Part shown: piece after piece, positions 14,338 through 14,595 of the stretch
How the letters are laid out: every line of letters starts with the position of its first letter
How positions within the stretch are numbered: position 1 is the stretch's first letter
Assembly: GCA_945866505.1 (NCBI GenBank)
Contig: CAMBHH010000079.1
Span: 1-14,595, forward strand
Direction: 5' to 3'
Source: Flavobacterium psychrophilum
GTDB taxonomy: Bacteria; Bacteroidota; Bacteroidia; Flavobacteriales; Flavobacteriaceae
DNA: 14,595 nucleotides
The notes under the pieces: model-generated
What the model was told of the DNA's origin: nothing
The model's input: the letters and a program-made list of their open reading frames with translations, nothing else
Database searches by the model: none
Program-made: the position numbers and the translations under genes

Positions 14338-14345
14338 TACTTTTG
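14338..14345 (+). promoter_or_regulatory. -7 box before the 37-codon ORF
   Basis: TACTTTTG matches TAnnTTTG exactly. A TTG at 14311-14313 lies 24 bases upstream, slightly long. The ORF starts only five bases after the box, so its mRNA would be leaderless or nearly so. Confidence 0.45.
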
Positions 14346-14349
14346 CACT

Positions 14350-14463
14350 ATGATAAAATGGTTGAGCAATCTGTTTTCAAACTCAAAAACAAATCGCAAA
14401 ACAAGTAATGTAAAAACTGAGGTTCAAGAACACCAAAAAAGGAATATAACCCGTTGGGTGTAA
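14350..14463 (+). CDS. Short ORF, 37 residues, uncertain
   Basis: ATG 14350 opens a basic peptide, MIKWLSNLFSNSKTNRKTSN onwards, ending NITRWV before TAA 14461. It has an exact -7 box just upstream, which is the main reason to list it. The beginning (MIKWLSNLF) could be a short amphipathic helix, and the rest is hydrophilic and Lys/Asn/Thr-rich. In many bacteria pth follows prs and rplY, so this could be the remnant of the start of such a gene, but no Pth motif is present before the window ends. It could equally be a small protein of unknown function or chance. A longer frame starting inside the rplY terminator is not credible. Confidence 0.35.
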   Translation: MIKWLSNLFSNSKTNRKTSNVKTEVQEHQKRNITRWV

Positions 14464-14490
14464 TTAGTTTTTGATGATAATTTTTCGTCA

Positions 14491-14567
14491 GTTCGAGTGA
14501 TTTTCGATAGAAAATCGTATCGAGAACAAGAAAAATTTCATTAAAAACGGTTCTCGATACATTTTTT
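14491..14567. repeat. REP-like three-armed palindromic repeat
   Basis: GATTTTC (14499-14505) and GAAAATC (14510-14516) form a tight hairpin with loop GATA. GTATCGAGAAC (14517-14527) is perfectly complementary to GTTCTCGATAC (14550-14560) across 22 bases, followed by six T. The first arm GTTCGAG (14491-14497) can compete for the middle arm. I recall this type of sequence as common between Flavobacterium genes; the window contains one copy. It also could act as a terminator on the + strand. Confidence 0.65.
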
Positions 14568-14595
14568 GTTCCGTTTTACTTCACAAAAAACACTC

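Noticed and set aside
14263..14349. Longer version of the short ORF starting at 14263
   Set aside because: The start falls in the loop of the rplY terminator and the added residues come from its T-run. Only the part from ATG 14350 is plausible.

Overview
The window is AT-rich bacterial chromosome and looks like Flavobacterium or a close relative (Bacteroidota). The evidence is the gene set (a DUF3127 protein, fungal-like neutral trehalase, GreA, L25 and a Rieske-like lipoprotein), start codons without Shine-Dalgarno sequences, several exact TAnnTTTG -7 promoter boxes upstream of genes, and AT-rich palindromic intergenic repeats. No phage, plasmid, CRISPR or transposase gene is visible.

Positions 1-3690 hold a sugar-utilisation operon on the + strand. 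It contains the 3' end of a GH13_18 sugar phosphorylase, an MFS transporter interrupted by one in-frame TGA, and a trehalase that overlaps the transporter by 11 bases. The trehalase resembles fungal neutral trehalases and starts with an EF-hand-like calcium loop. A terminator closes the operon. Positions 3690-5009 carry a lipoprotein of unknown function and DNA-3-methyladenine glycosylase I (tag). On the opposite strand follow an mARC-like MOSC protein (5016-5807), a palindromic repeat (about 5876-6028) and the N-end-rule transferase aat. A PAP2 phosphatase is divergent from aat.

Positions 7500-9395 hold a second palindromic repeat, a bidirectional terminator, a DUF3127 protein with an SSB-like acidic C-terminus and a good promoter, and a membrane histidine kinase with no neighbouring response regulator. 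From 9387 to 11531 the - strand carries greA, a HIT-family hydrolase and a secreted transglutaminase-like protein, probably co-transcribed. The greA leader contains a terminator-like hairpin. Divergent from greA is a lipoprotein with a Rieske-like fold that has lost both histidine ligands.

A strong bidirectional terminator separates this lipoprotein from tRNA-Leu(CAA) on the - strand. A 281-base divergent region then leads to prs and rplY (L25/Ctc), with a structured leader before prs. The right end holds a terminator, a 37-codon ORF of uncertain status where pth might be expected, and a three-armed REP-like repeat.

Most of the window is ordinary housekeeping sequence, and I do not see a clear new multi-gene system. 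The points most worth following up are the calcium-loop trehalase beside a broken transporter, the His-less Rieske-like lipoprotein, the DUF3127 SSB-like tip, and the greA and prs leaders.
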